Assembly: GCF_900142185.1 (NCBI RefSeq) | Contig: NZ_FQZZ01000001.1 | Span: forward strand, 496,001 to 560,000 | Reading direction: 5' to 3' | DNA length: 64,000 nucleotides | Source of the DNA: Lutimaribacter pacificus | GTDB taxonomy: Bacteria > Pseudomonadota > Alphaproteobacteria > Rhodobacterales > Rhodobacteraceae | Part shown: one piece after another, positions 56,294 to 64,000 of the stretch | How positions within the stretch are numbered: position 1 is the first letter of the stretch | Layout: each line of letters opens with the position of its first letter | The notes under the pieces: generated by a model | What the model saw: the letters and a program-made list of their open reading frames with translations, nothing else | What the model was told of the DNA's origin: nothing | Database searches by the model: none | Translations under genes and position numbers: made by a program

Positions 56294-57733
56294 TCAGTCC
56301 ATCACGTAGCCGTAGGAGCCTTTGAAATCCTGCTTGGCCACTTCGCCCGCAGCCCCCCTGAGCTGGCGCTGGCCGCCGCTGTTGTCCTGCACGCGACCGT
56401 AAAGGAACAGGTCCTTTTCCGACGGCGGCCTGACCCGGTCGGTCGGCAGGCTCAGCGCCTCGCCGCGGGTGGGCGTGACCAGATGTGCGGTGATGATGAT
56501 CACCAGTTCGGATTGCGACCGCTGGTATTCGGCACTGCGGAACAGCGCGCCCAGGATCGGGATATCGCCCAGCCATGGCACCTGGCCGTTCAGGTCGCGG
56601 AAATCGTCCTTGAGCAGCCCGGCGATGGCAAAGCTTTCGCCGTCGCGCAGCTCGACCGTGGTCGAGGTTTCGCGGCGCTTGAAGGCGTCGATGCGAAAGG
56701 CGTTGAAATCGACGCCGCGGGTCGGATCGATTTCCGAAACGGCGGCTTCGAGTTCCAGGTTGATCAGCTTGTCGTCCAGCACGCGCGGGATAAAGTTCAG
56801 CTCGATCCCGAAGGGCTTGAACTCGACCGACACGCGGCCATCGCCCTGGCCGATGGGCACGGGATATTCGCCGCCGGCCAGGAACTTGGCCTCCTGGCCC
56901 GAAAGGGCGGTCAGGTTCGGCTCGGCCAGCGTGCGGATGACGCCCTTGCTTTCAAGGGCTTCCAGCAACACGCCCACCTCGACGGAACCGGCGTTGAAGC
57001 CGAAAAGCATGGTGCCGTTATTCGCGGTCGTGCCGGGGATGTTGCCCACGAGCGAGTTCTGCTGCCCGGAAAGGTTGCCCGCGGTGTTGGTCCCGCCGGA
57101 AACGCCCAGGTCGCCGCTCAGCGTGTTGCCCTGCAGCGCCAGCGAGGCGCTCAGCGATTTGGATACGTTGCGCTCCATTTCGGCGAAACGGACCTTGAGC
57201 ATGACCTGCTGCACGCCGCCCACCGACATCAGGTTCGACACCCGTTCGGGGGCATAGCGTTCGGCCAGTTCCAGTACGCGGTCCATCTTGCTGATGCTCG
57301 ACACGGTGCCCGACAGCACGATGCCGTCATTGGCGGTGCGCACTTCGATATTCTCTCCCGGCATGATCTGCCGGACGCGTTCCTTGAATTCGGACACGTC
57401 TGCGGCCACGCGCACGTCCACGTTGGTGATCAACTGGCCGTTGGCGTCGAATATCGACAGCGTGGTCAGGCCCGGCGATTTGCCCAGGACATAGATCGTG
57501 CGATCGCTGAGCGACGAGATATCGGCGATCGAGGGGTTCGCGATGCTGAGTTCCGCGAAGGGCATTTCGCTTTCCACCACGACGGCGCGGTTCATCGGAA
57601 CGTTCAGGTCGGTTTCGGTGCCGCGCGTGACCACGCGGATCGTTTCTGCAAGGGCCGGTCCGGTCATGGCCAGCGGCATGGCCGCAAGCGCAAGGCCGGT
57701 CACGGCCGCCTTGAAAAGCTTTTCGATTGTCAT
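56294..57733 (-). CDS. cpaC: Tad secretin CpaC (RcpA)
   Basis: 479 residues from ATG 57733, with GAGAGGCAGG upstream. A signal peptide (about 1-29, ending GPALAE), a pilus-assembly N-terminal domain with VVVESEMPFAELSIANPSIA, a BON-like region (ENIEVRTANDGIVLSGTV) and the secretin domain (about 230-420, VEVGVLLEALESKGVIRTLA to ELVIIITAHLVTP) that forms the outer-membrane pore for the pilus. Longer readings enter cpaB and are shadows. Confidence 0.93.
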   Translation of the reverse strand: MTIEKLFKAAVTGLALAAMPLAMTGPALAETIRVVTRGTETDLNVPMNRAVVVESEMPFAELSIANPSIADISSLSDRTIYVLGKSPGLTTLSIFDANGQLITNVDVRVAADVSEFKERVRQIMPGENIEVRTANDGIVLSGTVSSISKMDRVLELAERYAPERVSNLMSVGGVQQVMLKVRFAEMERNVSKSLSASLALQGNTLSGDLGVSGGTNTAGNLSGQQNSLVGNIPGTTANNGTMLFGFNAGSVEVGVLLEALESKGVIRTLAEPNLTALSGQEAKFLAGGEYPVPIGQGDGRVSVEFKPFGIELNFIPRVLDDKLINLELEAAVSEIDPTRGVDFNAFRIDAFKRRETSTTVELRDGESFAIAGLLKDDFRDLNGQVPWLGDIPILGALFRSAEYQRSQSELVIIITAHLVTPTRGEALSLPTDRVRPPSEKDLFLYGRVQDNSGGQRQLRGAAGEVAKQDFKGSYGYVMD

Positions 57734-57878
57734 GTGACCTGCCTCTCCGATCACGCCTCGTTTATATGGCCTTTTCGGCCTTATTGGGGGCGACCATGCA
57801 CGAAGTGCGGTTTTTTTGCAAGAATCAAGCTGTTCCGCATGAAAACTCATGTGGATATGTGGCAACAGCCAAACAGAT

Positions 57879-57908
57879 CGCGGGCGGCCGGTTGCCCGGC
57901 CGCCCGCG
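57879..57908. other. Strong GC stem-loop between cpaB and cpaC
   Basis: Thirteen-bp perfect stem (CGCGGGCGGCCGG / CCGGCCGCCCGCG) with a 4-nt loop, 24 bp after the cpaB stop on the minus strand. No clear T-tract; it may partly terminate or stabilise the flp-cpaB messages so that pilin exceeds secretin. Confidence 0.55.
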
Positions 57909-57932
57909 TCGCACACCCGTTGCCGGGGGTCA

Positions 57933-58790
57933 TCAGTTCGTGCAGGGGATCGGAATTTCCACCACCTCGGCGCCACGGCGGGTGCGGATGGTGCAGACCT
58001 CTTTCTTTGCCTCTTGCTCCACCACCGGCGCGGCGGCAAGACCCAGCAGCTTGGCCTGGTCGATCTCGATCGCCTCGCTGACGGTGTCGTCATCGGTGCC
58101 GACAAGGGCCAGCGACAACCGGCCGGTGGTCTGCGCGAGCGCAAGGCTGGCCACCTGTTCGGGGCGCACGGCCACGGTGACGGTGCGCGCGATGGTGGCC
58201 GAGGTGTTTTCGCTGTTGGCCGACTGGTCGATCGCTATGACGTTGACGCCGGTTTCGATCAGCTTGGTCACTTCATCGGTATTGCTGGCGCCGGGGCGGT
58301 TGACCCGGCCGGTCCAGTAGACATCGACGCGGTGCCCCGGCATCAGGAAGCCCGAAACGCCGCTGGCCACGTCGACCTTGATCGCAAAGGCCCGCATCCC
58401 GCGTTCCAGGCGCGAGGTGATGCCGGCATCCTGTCCCGGCTCGGTCACCTTGAGGGCCAGGATCGCCTCGTCCTTTTCCATGCTGCGCAGAACGGTGCGC
58501 AGCTCGTCGGAATTGGCGGGGAACAGGGCCTCTGCCTTGGTGAAGGCACCTTCGGGGATGGCGCTCTCGGGCCAGCGGACCTCGCGCACATCCTCGGGGG
58601 TCAGCAACTCACCGTATTTGAGCGGGCGCTGCGCCACGTAGACGGGGATGGTTTTCACCAACTGCTCTTTCATGGCGTTCGCGGCGTCCAGCTTGGCCTG
58701 GTAGCTTGCGATGTAGTTCTGGGCCATGTAGACCGCGAAACCGGCAAGGGCGAGGCCGGCGATCAGGACCAATCCAAAGACTGCTCGCAT
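57933..58790 (-). CDS. cpaB: Flp pilus assembly protein CpaB (RcpC)
   Basis: 285 residues. An N-terminal membrane anchor (AVFGLVLIAGLALAGFAVYM) is followed by a SAF/beta-clip domain (about 48-115, with VYVAQRPLKYGELLTPEDVR) and the RcpC/CpaB domain (KVDVASGVSGFLMPGHRVDV), a periplasmic partner of the secretin. ATG 58790 lies 85 bp after the second flp gene. Confidence 0.93.
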   Translation of the reverse strand: MRAVFGLVLIAGLALAGFAVYMAQNYIASYQAKLDAANAMKEQLVKTIPVYVAQRPLKYGELLTPEDVREVRWPESAIPEGAFTKAEALFPANSDELRTVLRSMEKDEAILALKVTEPGQDAGITSRLERGMRAFAIKVDVASGVSGFLMPGHRVDVYWTGRVNRPGASNTDEVTKLIETGVNVIAIDQSANSENTSATIARTVTVAVRPEQVASLALAQTTGRLSLALVGTDDDTVSEAIEIDQAKLLGLAAAPVVEQEAKKEVCTIRTRRGAEVVEIPIPCTN

Positions 58791-58875
58791 GTTCTTTCCT
58801 CATTACGTTGTGGCTGCGATGCGGGGTGCCTCGCGTTGCCTGGTTTCGTCATCTGCCGGCCGGGCCGGCAACGGA

Positions 58876-59055
58876 TCAGTCGCCGACCTGTGTCGGGATA
58901 GCGTCTGCCGTGTTCTGCGCCAGCAGATTGGTCTGGTCGTTGATCCCGATATAGGCGATGGTCGCCAGCCCCACGACGGCTGCGGTCAGGATGACCCAGT
59001 CGACGGTGACGGCGCCCGAGTCATCGCCCAGAAAGCGCTTTGCAAGTTTCAACAT
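58876..59055 (-). CDS. flp: Flp-family type IVb pilin (second copy)
   Basis: 59 residues from ATG 59055; ATG 59061 is an alternative, but GGAGG is better spaced to 59055. A short basic leader precedes the prepilin region with GAVTVDWVILTAAVVGLATI as the hydrophobic assembly helix; the Flp Glu at +5 and Tyr of the classic motif are replaced by Asp and Trp (VDW), as in many alphaproteobacterial Flp proteins. Cleavage by CpaA would be after the Gly of the SGAVT stretch. About half identical to the other pilin in the helix. Confidence 0.88.
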   Translation of the reverse strand: MLKLAKRFLGDDSGAVTVDWVILTAAVVGLATIAYIGINDQTNLLAQNTADAIPTQVGD

Positions 59056-59104
59056 CCTCATCCTCCGTGGGATCGTCCCGTGTCTTTGGCCTGTCATCGT
59101 CGTG

Positions 59105-59132
59105 CGGGCGGTACTCTCAATCCGGCCGGTCG
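59105..59132 (-). promoter_or_regulatory. Shared flp leader motif, copy 1
   Basis: Plus-strand CGGGCGGTACTCTCAATCCG then GCCGGTCG, 50 bp upstream of the 59055 ATG, matches 59558-59584 upstream of the other flp with few changes. Probably part of both 5' leaders. Confidence 0.5.
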
Positions 59133-59306
59133 ACCCAGGTTACGCCTTTGTATGACATGGGATTTGGGCAGAAATTTGGTGGTGACGGATCGAAATGCGG
59201 GAAAATGTCAGGGGTTTCACGACATTTCCAAGCAAAGGGGCCGCCTGCAAATACAGACGGCCCGCTTTCGATTCCGGTGGGTTGCGGCGCAGGGCGCCTG
59301 CTACCC

Positions 59307-59495
59307 TTACGGGGTGTAGACGGGCACGGTGGTGCCGATCTCTTCAGCGGTGGCGCCGGCCAGCGATGCTGCATTCTCGTTGATGGCGCCAAAGGCCACG
59401 ATTGCCAGGCCAACCACGGCTGCGGTCAGCACGACCCAGTCCACCGTCACGGCGCCGTCTTCGTCTTTGCGGAAGTTCTTGAAGAATTTGATCAT
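59307..59495 (-). CDS. flp: Flp-family type IVb pilin (first copy)
   Basis: 62 residues from ATG 59495 with GGAGGGACG upstream; an in-frame ATG at 59510 would add five. A basic leader (IKFFKNFRKDEDGAVTVDW) precedes the helix WVVLTAAVVGLAIVAFGAIN. The prepilin cleavage site is after Gly in DGAVT. As the first gene of the minus-strand Tad series it is likely the main pilin. Confidence 0.9.
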   Translation of the reverse strand: MIKFFKNFRKDEDGAVTVDWVVLTAAVVGLAIVAFGAINENAASLAGATAEEIGTTVPVYTP

Positions 59496-59854
59496 GGTTC
59501 GTCCCTCCAAAGGATCAGGTTACTCAGTCAGGTTCACTACCGTGACGGCGATGTTGTCGGGCGTTACTCTCATCCGGCCCGTCGCCGCGTTGGTATGGCG
59601 ACAATTAGCCAATGGAATGCGGCATGATTTGGGCGGCATTCGCACGATTTTGGAGACCTGCCGGCGGATAGACGATTTTTTGGTTAATATATTGAAAATA
59701 AACGATAAAAAAATATGGAAAATTAAAGCTGCATCTGAACCCATGCCGGATTTGCAACGGTTCGGGGGCGAATCGCACGCGGTAAACTGGTTTTTTCGCA
59801 TTGATTCTGCGAATGTTTCGTTAACGAGCAGCGATAAAGCGGCAGGTTAGGAAA
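59496..59854. other. 359-bp gap with an AT-rich island
   Basis: No gene. It separates flp (minus) from the transglycosylase (plus). 59558-59584 is the shared flp leader motif. About 59660-59745 is very AT-rich, with TTAATATATTG and a run of seven A, unlike anything else in the window, and could be an UP element or a binding site for a nucleoid regulator of the MucR type. TTAACC on the minus strand and TTAACG near 59820 resemble CtrA half-sites, weakly. Confidence 0.5.
59558..59584 (-). promoter_or_regulatory. Shared flp leader motif, copy 2
   Basis: Plus-strand CGGGCGTTACTCTCATCCGG then CCCGTCG, 63 bp upstream of the 59495 ATG. A similar ATGATTTGGGCGGCATT / GGGATTTGGGCAGAAATT pair lies further upstream of each flp. 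Confidence 0.5.
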
Positions 59855-60655
59855 ATGCACCGCGTATGGATTCTGGCTGGCATGATGGCCCTTGCCGGGG
59901 CAGGGGGCGTTCTGGCCGAGGCGCCGACGCCCTTTCCCGAGTTCACCTTCAAACGCATCACCCCGCCGAAACCGGGCGAGCGGCCGGTGCTGCCGCAGAT
60001 CGAGCCGCAGGCCGAGCCCGCCGCGAAACCCGCGGCCCCGGCCGATCCGGGCGTGCCCGTCGCCGCGCGCTATGGCTGGTTCTGGGAGGCGATCTCGCCG
60101 GGGATCGAGGATACCGGCCCCGCCCGGCTGGAGCCCGCGCTGACCAGCCTGTCGAACCCGCCCGACGGGCAGGGCGTATCCGCGCCCCGGCTCAGCGACC
60201 TGCTGCGCATCGCGCGCGAACAAAAGGCGCCGCTGTTGCTGAACACGGTGGGCACGGGCGTATCGCCGGCGCTGGTGCTGGCGGTGATCTCGGTCGAATC
60301 CGGGGGCAGGGCGGATGCGGTCAGCGGCGCGGGCGCGCAGGGGCTGATGCAGCTGATCCCGGCCACGGCCCAACGGTTCGGCGTGGCCGACAGCATGGAC
60401 CCGGACCAGAACATCAGGGGCGGGGTTGCCTATCTCGACTGGCTGCTGGGCGAGTTCCAGGGCGATGCCATCCTGGCGCTGGCGGCCTATAACGCGGGCG
60501 AGAACGCGGTGAAAAAGCATTCGGGCGTTCCGCCCTTCGCCGAGACCCGCGATTACGTGCCCAAGGTGCTGGCCGCCTTCGCCGTGGCCCGCGCGCTGTG
60601 CAAGACCCCGCCTCAGCTGATCTCGGACGGCTGCGTGTTCAACCTCGGCTCATGA
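59855..60655 (+). CDS. Lytic murein transglycosylase, SLT domain
   Basis: 266 residues. Signal peptide (about 1-21, ending GVLAEA), a Pro-rich linker, then the lysozyme-like SLT domain (about 140-235) with the catalytic Glu in VISVESGGRADAVS, GLMQLIPATAQRFGV and LAAYNAGENAVKKHSG. It cleaves peptidoglycan strands in the periplasm. Its position next to the Tad locus might mean it opens the wall for pilus assembly, but it could be a housekeeping enzyme. Confidence 0.9.
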   Translation: MHRVWILAGMMALAGAGGVLAEAPTPFPEFTFKRITPPKPGERPVLPQIEPQAEPAAKPAAPADPGVPVAARYGWFWEAISPGIEDTGPARLEPALTSLSNPPDGQGVSAPRLSDLLRIAREQKAPLLLNTVGTGVSPALVLAVISVESGGRADAVSGAGAQGLMQLIPATAQRFGVADSMDPDQNIRGGVAYLDWLLGEFQGDAILALAAYNAGENAVKKHSGVPPFAETRDYVPKVLAAFAVARALCKTPPQLISDGCVFNLGS

Positions 60656-60684
60656 AAAAGGGCCGCGCTGGTGCGCGGCCCTTG
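60656..60684. terminator. Bidirectional intrinsic terminator
   Basis: AAGGGCCGCG / CGCGGCCCTT stem with a 6-nt loop and a preceding A-tract, between the convergent transglycosylase and scoB genes. Confidence 0.8.
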
Positions 60685-60708
60685 TGCCCCGTGGTTTGCG
60701 CGGGCGGC

Positions 60709-61335
60709 TCAGACGATGGTCGCCTCGGTCGCGGCGATGATATCCTCGCGGCTGACGCCGGGGGCGCATTCGACGATATGCAGCCCCTTGTGGGTCACGT
60801 CGAGCACGCCGAGATTGGTGATGATCCGATCGACCACCGCCTTGCCGGTCAGCGGCAGGGTGCACGCCTTCAGCACCTTCGACTCGCCCGCCTTGTTGGT
60901 GTGGTCCATCACCACCACCACGCGGCCGACACCGGCCACAAGGTCCATCGCGCCGCCCATGCCCTTGACCAGCTTGCCGGGGATCATCCAGTTGGCCAGG
61001 TCGCCCTCTTCGCTGACCTCCATCGCGCCCAGGATCGCCATGGCGATCTTGCCGCCGCGGATCATGCCGAAACTGGTGGCGCTGTCGAAATAGACCGAAT
61101 GCGGCAGTTCGGTGATCGTCTGCTTGCCGGCGTTGATCAGGTCGGGGTCTTCGTCGCCCTCGTAGGGGAACGGGCCCATGCCCAGCATCCCGTTCTCCGA
61201 TTGCAGCGTCACCTCGACGCCCTCGGGGATGTAGTTCGACACCAGCGTCGGAATCCCGATCCCGAGGTTGACATACATGCCGTCTTCCAGTTCCCGTGCC
61301 GCGCGCGCGGCCATCTCGTTGCGATCCCAGGGCAT
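60709..61335 (-). CDS. scoB: 3-oxoacid CoA-transferase subunit B
   Basis: 208 residues. The catalytic Glu is in [15 protein letters not shown] (near 50), and [20 protein letters not shown] is typical of subunit B. With ScoA it moves CoA from succinyl-CoA to acetoacetate, in ketone-body or polyhydroxybutyrate-derived acetoacetate use. The start ATG 61335 overlaps the scoA stop (TGATG) and has GGGAGGAAG upstream. Confidence 0.93.
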   Translation of the reverse strand: MPWDRNEMAARAARELEDGMYVNLGIGIPTLVSNYIPEGVEVTLQSENGMLGMGPFPYEGDEDPDLINAGKQTITELPHSVYFDSATSFGMIRGGKIAMAILGAMEVSEEGDLANWMIPGKLVKGMGGAMDLVAGVGRVVVVMDHTNKAGESKVLKACTLPLTGKAVVDRIITNLGVLDVTHKGLHIVECAPGVSREDIIAATEATIV

Positions 61336-62039
61336 CAGGCTTCCTCCCTCTTGCGAACGGTGCGCTGTTCGATGCGTTTCTCGTGCTCGCCCTGGATCAG
61401 GCGATGCACATAGATGCCCGGCAGGTGGATGGCGTCGGCGTCCAGCTCGCCCGGTTCGACGATTTCCTCGACCTCCATCACGCAGATCTTGCCGCACATG
61501 GCCGCCGGCGGGTTGAAGTTGCGCGCGGTCTTGCGGAAGATCGCGTTGCCGGTGGTGTCGGCCTTCCATGCCTTGACGATGCTGAGGTCGGCGAAGATCC
61601 CGCGCTCCAGGATGTAATCCACGCCGTCGAAAGTCTTGACCTCCTTGCCCTCGGCGATCTGCGTGCCCACGCCGGTCTTGGTGTAGAAACCGGGGATGCC
61701 CGCGCCGCCGGCGCGCATCCGTTCCGCCAAGGTGCCCTGCGGGTTGAATTCCAGCTCCAGCTCACCCGACAGGTATTGGCGCATGAATTCGGCGTTCTCG
61801 CCCACGTAGGACGACATCATGCGCTTGACCTGGCGGGTCGCCAGCAGTTTGCCCAGGCCGAAATCGTCGACACCGGCATTGTTCGAGGCCACGGTCAGGT
61901 TCTGGACGCCGCTGTCGACGATGGCGTCGATCAGCAGTTCGGGAATGCCGCACAGGCCGAACCCCCCGGCCGCGATCAGCATCCCGTCATGCAGGACGCC
62001 GTCCAGCGCCGCCGCGGCCGAGCTATAGACTTTCTTCAT
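61335..62039 (-). CDS. scoA: 3-oxoacid CoA-transferase subunit A
   Basis: 234 residues from ATG 62039 ([14 protein letters not shown]), after GGGAGACAGG. The CoA-binding Gly-rich stretch is [20 protein letters not shown], and [20 protein letters not shown] is typical of subunit A. It is the first gene of the scoAB pair. The extra upstream ATG (62054) adds five residues. Confidence 0.93.
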   Translation of the reverse strand: MKKVYSSAAAALDGVLHDGMLIAAGGFGLCGIPELLIDAIVDSGVQNLTVASNNAGVDDFGLGKLLATRQVKRMMSSYVGENAEFMRQYLSGELELEFNPQGTLAERMRAGGAGIPGFYTKTGVGTQIAEGKEVKTFDGVDYILERGIFADLSIVKAWKADTTGNAIFRKTARNFNPPAAMCGKICVMEVEEIVEPGELDADAIHLPGIYVHRLIQGEHEKRIEQRTVRKREEA

Positions 62040-62158
62040 TCCTGTCTCCCTCAATCCGGTATGCTCCGGTCTTGCCGGGAGACAGGCACAGAGTCAACGC
62101 GATCCTCGGCCGGCCGGCCGAATTCGCAGCGGCGGGGAAGGGGCGGAACCGCCCCGGA

Positions 62159-62737
62159 TCAGATGATCCGCACCTGCGTTCCGACCGGCGCGCGGTCGAA
62201 CAGGTCGGCGATCATCTCGTTGTAAAGGCCGATACACCCGTCCGACGACCGCCGCCCGATCTTGCGCGTGTCATGGGTGCCGTGGATCAGGTAGGCGGGC
62301 CAGGACAGGTACATCGCATGTGTGCCCAGCGGGTTGTCGGGGCCCGGCGGCATATAGCGCACGTCCATGCCGCGCTCGATCATGCTGGGCGTCGGTGTCC
62401 AGTCGGGGCCGACCTTCTTGCGCACGATGCGGGTATAGCCGCGTTTCGTCAGCTCGTCGCTCATCGGGACAGAGGTGGGATAGACGCGGTAGTCGGTGTC
62501 GTCCGCGTTCCAGAAATGCAGCGCGCGCGACACCGTGTCGGCCACGATCGCGCCCTTGCCCAGCGTGTCGAAATGATCGCGCCAGTCCTGCGCCGAAAAG
62601 CTTGATACGTTGTGGCGCACGCCGGGCTGCCCCTGCCGGCCGTCCGGCGCGGGCTCCGCCCGCAGCACCGCGGGGGCAAGCAGCGCCGCGCCCCCTGCCA
62701 GCAACATCGCGCGCCGCGTTACGATTTTTCCTGCCAT
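62159..62737 (-). CDS. L,D-transpeptidase (YkuD domain)
   Basis: 192 residues from ATG 62737 with GAGAGGACAGG upstream. A twin-arginine-like signal (IVTRRAMLLAGGAALLAP) directs export. The YkuD motif is HGTHDTRKIGRRSSDGCIGL (catalytic His and Cys, S-x-GC). It forms 3-3 peptidoglycan cross-links or attaches proteins to the wall. A longer reading to 62809 has no better start. Confidence 0.88.
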   Translation of the reverse strand: MAGKIVTRRAMLLAGGAALLAPAVLRAEPAPDGRQGQPGVRHNVSSFSAQDWRDHFDTLGKGAIVADTVSRALHFWNADDTDYRVYPTSVPMSDELTKRGYTRIVRKKVGPDWTPTPSMIERGMDVRYMPPGPDNPLGTHAMYLSWPAYLIHGTHDTRKIGRRSSDGCIGLYNEMIADLFDRAPVGTQVRII

Positions 62738-62834
62738 TTGCCTGTCCTCTCGACCACCTGCCGTTTCGGCAAGTGATCGGTCAGGCGGGCGAAAATGGCC
62801 AATCAACATGGCTCACGGCTGCGTGTGTCCGGGC

Positions 62835-64000
62835 TCAGGCCTTGCGGGCGGTCTTTTTCGCGGCGGTTTTCCGTTTGCCGCCCTTCTTCGCGGCTTTTTC
62901 CGCGATCAGTTCCAGCGCCTGTTCCATCGTCACGCTGTCGGGCGCGGTGTCCTTGGGCAGGGTCGCGTTGATCTTGCCCCATTTGACATACGGGCCATAG
63001 CGCCCGTCCATCACGTTCACCGGGCCGCCCTCTTCGGGGTGGTCGCCCAGTTCCTTCAGCGCCTTGGCCGCGGCGCGGCCGCGCCCGCCGGGATTGGCGC
63101 GCTTTTCCGCCAGCAGCTCGACCGCGCGGTTCATGCCGATCTCGAACACGTCGGCGGGGTCTTTCAGGTTGGCATAGACGGGCTTGGCCTCGTCCGGCAA
63201 CTGGTGAGCGACATAGGGCCCGTAGCGGCCGAAATTGGCGGTGATGGCGCCGCCCTCGGGGTGTTCGCCCACGACGCGCGGCAGGCTGAGCAGCGTCAGC
63301 GCCTTTTCCAGCGTCATCTCGTCGGCCTGCCAGCCCTTGGGCAGGCTGGCGCGGTCGGGCTTCTTGTTCTCTTCCGTCGCCTCGCCGCGCTGCACATAGG
63401 GCCCGAACCGGCCCGAGCGCAGGCTGATCTCGTTGCCGTGCTCGTCCTCGCCCAGCACCCGGTCGCCCGACTCGGCCGCGTCGCCGCCGATGGGGCGGGT
63501 ATAGCGGCATTCGGGATAGCGCGAGCAGCCCACGAACCCGCCGGTGCGCGAGGTTTTCAGGTGCAGCTGCCCCTCGCCGCACAGCGGGCAGGCGCGCGGG
63601 TCGCCGCCATCCTCGCGCGGGGGATAGAGGGTGGGGGCCAGCGCGTCGTCCAGCACGTCCAGCACCTCGGTGATCCGCAATTCGGAGGTTTCCGAAATCG
63701 CGGCCGAGAAATCGCGCCAGAACTGGGCCAGCAGTTCCTTGTAATCGGTATGCCCGGCGCTGACCTCGTCCAGCTCGTCCTCGAGCGCGGCGGTGAAATC
63801 GTATTCCACGTAGCGGCGGAAGAAATTGGTCAGGAACACCGTGACGATCCGGCCCTTGTCCTCGGGGATCAGGCGGTTCTGTTCCTTGCGCACGTATTCG
63901 CGGTCCTGGATCGTGGTGACGATCGAGGCATAGGTCGAGGGCCGGCCGATGCCCAGCTCTTCCATCTTCTTGACCAGCGTCGCCTCGGTATAGCGGGGCG
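62835..64000 (-). CDS. topA: DNA topoisomerase I, C-terminal part (runs off the window)
   Basis: At least 387 residues, reading out of the window at 64000. The visible start PRYTEATLVKKMEELGIGRP is the conserved region after the catalytic Tyr domain. A CPLCG...CSRYPEC zinc ribbon follows, then several repeated topoisomerase C-terminal repeats (LRSGRFGPYVQRG, NFGRYGPYVAHQL, MDGRYGPYVKWG), ending in a Lys/Ala-rich tail (KKGGKRKTAAKKTARKA). It relaxes negative supercoils. The ATP-independent catalytic N-terminus lies outside. Confidence 0.95.
   Translation of the reverse strand, partial: PRYTEATLVKKMEELGIGRPSTYASIVTTIQDREYVRKEQNRLIPEDKGRIVTVFLTNFFRRYVEYDFTAALEDELDEVSAGHTDYKELLAQFWRDFSAAISETSELRITEVLDVLDDALAPTLYPPREDGGDPRACPLCGEGQLHLKTSRTGGFVGCSRYPECRYTRPIGGDAAESGDRVLGEDEHGNEISLRSGRFGPYVQRGEATEENKKPDRASLPKGWQADEMTLEKALTLLSLPRVVGEHPEGGAITANFGRYGPYVAHQLPDEAKPVYANLKDPADVFEIGMNRAVELLAEKRANPGGRGRAAAKALKELGDHPEEGGPVNVMDGRYGPYVKWGKINATLPKDTAPDSVTMEQALELIAEKAAKKGGKRKTAAKKTARKA

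Noticed and set aside
59815-59830. CtrA site at TTAACG before the transglycosylase
   Set aside because: Only a half-site is present without the second TTAA at 7-bp spacing.

Overview
The window is a high-GC (roughly two-thirds G+C), gene-dense piece of an alphaproteobacterial chromosome, most likely Rhodobacteraceae (Roseobacter/Paracoccus/Rhodobacter type). This rests on gene content and order: phosphatidylcholine synthase, xerC-DUF484-transaldolase next to priA, ycjX-GNAT-ycjF, ruvCAB followed by a complete tol-pal operon and tilS-ftsH, a Tad/Flp pilus locus, and a ligase-associated helicase/PdeM pair. No rRNA, tRNA, CRISPR, prophage or insertion sequence was seen.

Layout: 1-2130 nucleoside and base salvage (deoB tail, add, upp). 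2210-8502 a SPOR-domain exported protein, a degenerate M48-like membrane protein, the ycjX/GNAT/ycjF trio and a truncated hemoglobin. 8760-20715 ileS, a histidine-phosphatase-like lipoprotein, ogt, pcs, xerC, DUF484, a small transaldolase, priA, a flavin monooxygenase and a YeeE/YedE transporter. 20880-25144 an MFS and a MATE transporter, prmA, a one-helix membrane protein and a DUF1127 protein. 25475-38028 ruvCAB, three small genes, ybgC-tolQRAB-pal-cpoB, tilS and ftsH. 38028-47169 a methyltransferase, a MOSC protein, fhs and folD (one-carbon folate metabolism), a membrane LytTR regulator, pdeM, the Lhr-type helicase and a DUF4405 protein. 47232-59495 (all minus strand) the Tad pilus locus: two flp pilins, cpaB, the cpaC secretin, an OmpA lipoprotein, then after a terminator cpaE, cpaF, tadB, tadC, two TPR lipoproteins, the CpaA peptidase and an AAA ATPase. 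59855-64000 a lytic transglycosylase, the CoA-transferase pair scoAB, an L,D-transpeptidase and the 3' part of topA.

How genes work together: add, deoB and upp feed purine/pyrimidine salvage; ruvA/B/C resolve Holliday junctions; Tol-Pal with CpoB and YbgC link the envelope layers; fhs and folD interconvert formyl-, methenyl- and methylene-THF; the Tad genes build a type IVc pilus, but tadE/F/G minor pilins are absent from the window.

The least explained signals are non-coding. A roughly 187-bp intergenic repeat occurs three times in the same orientation, always just downstream of a plus-strand gene; its first 67 bp are identical in all copies and fold into two stem-loops. A short GAGTATTT..GGAACGATGAA-type motif occurs three times. 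A palindromic CGCGCGG pair with exactly 21-bp spacing occurs in two intergenic regions. The two flp genes share a conserved leader. An FNR-type box sits between yeeE and the MFS gene. Two proteins look like catalytically degenerate members of enzyme families.
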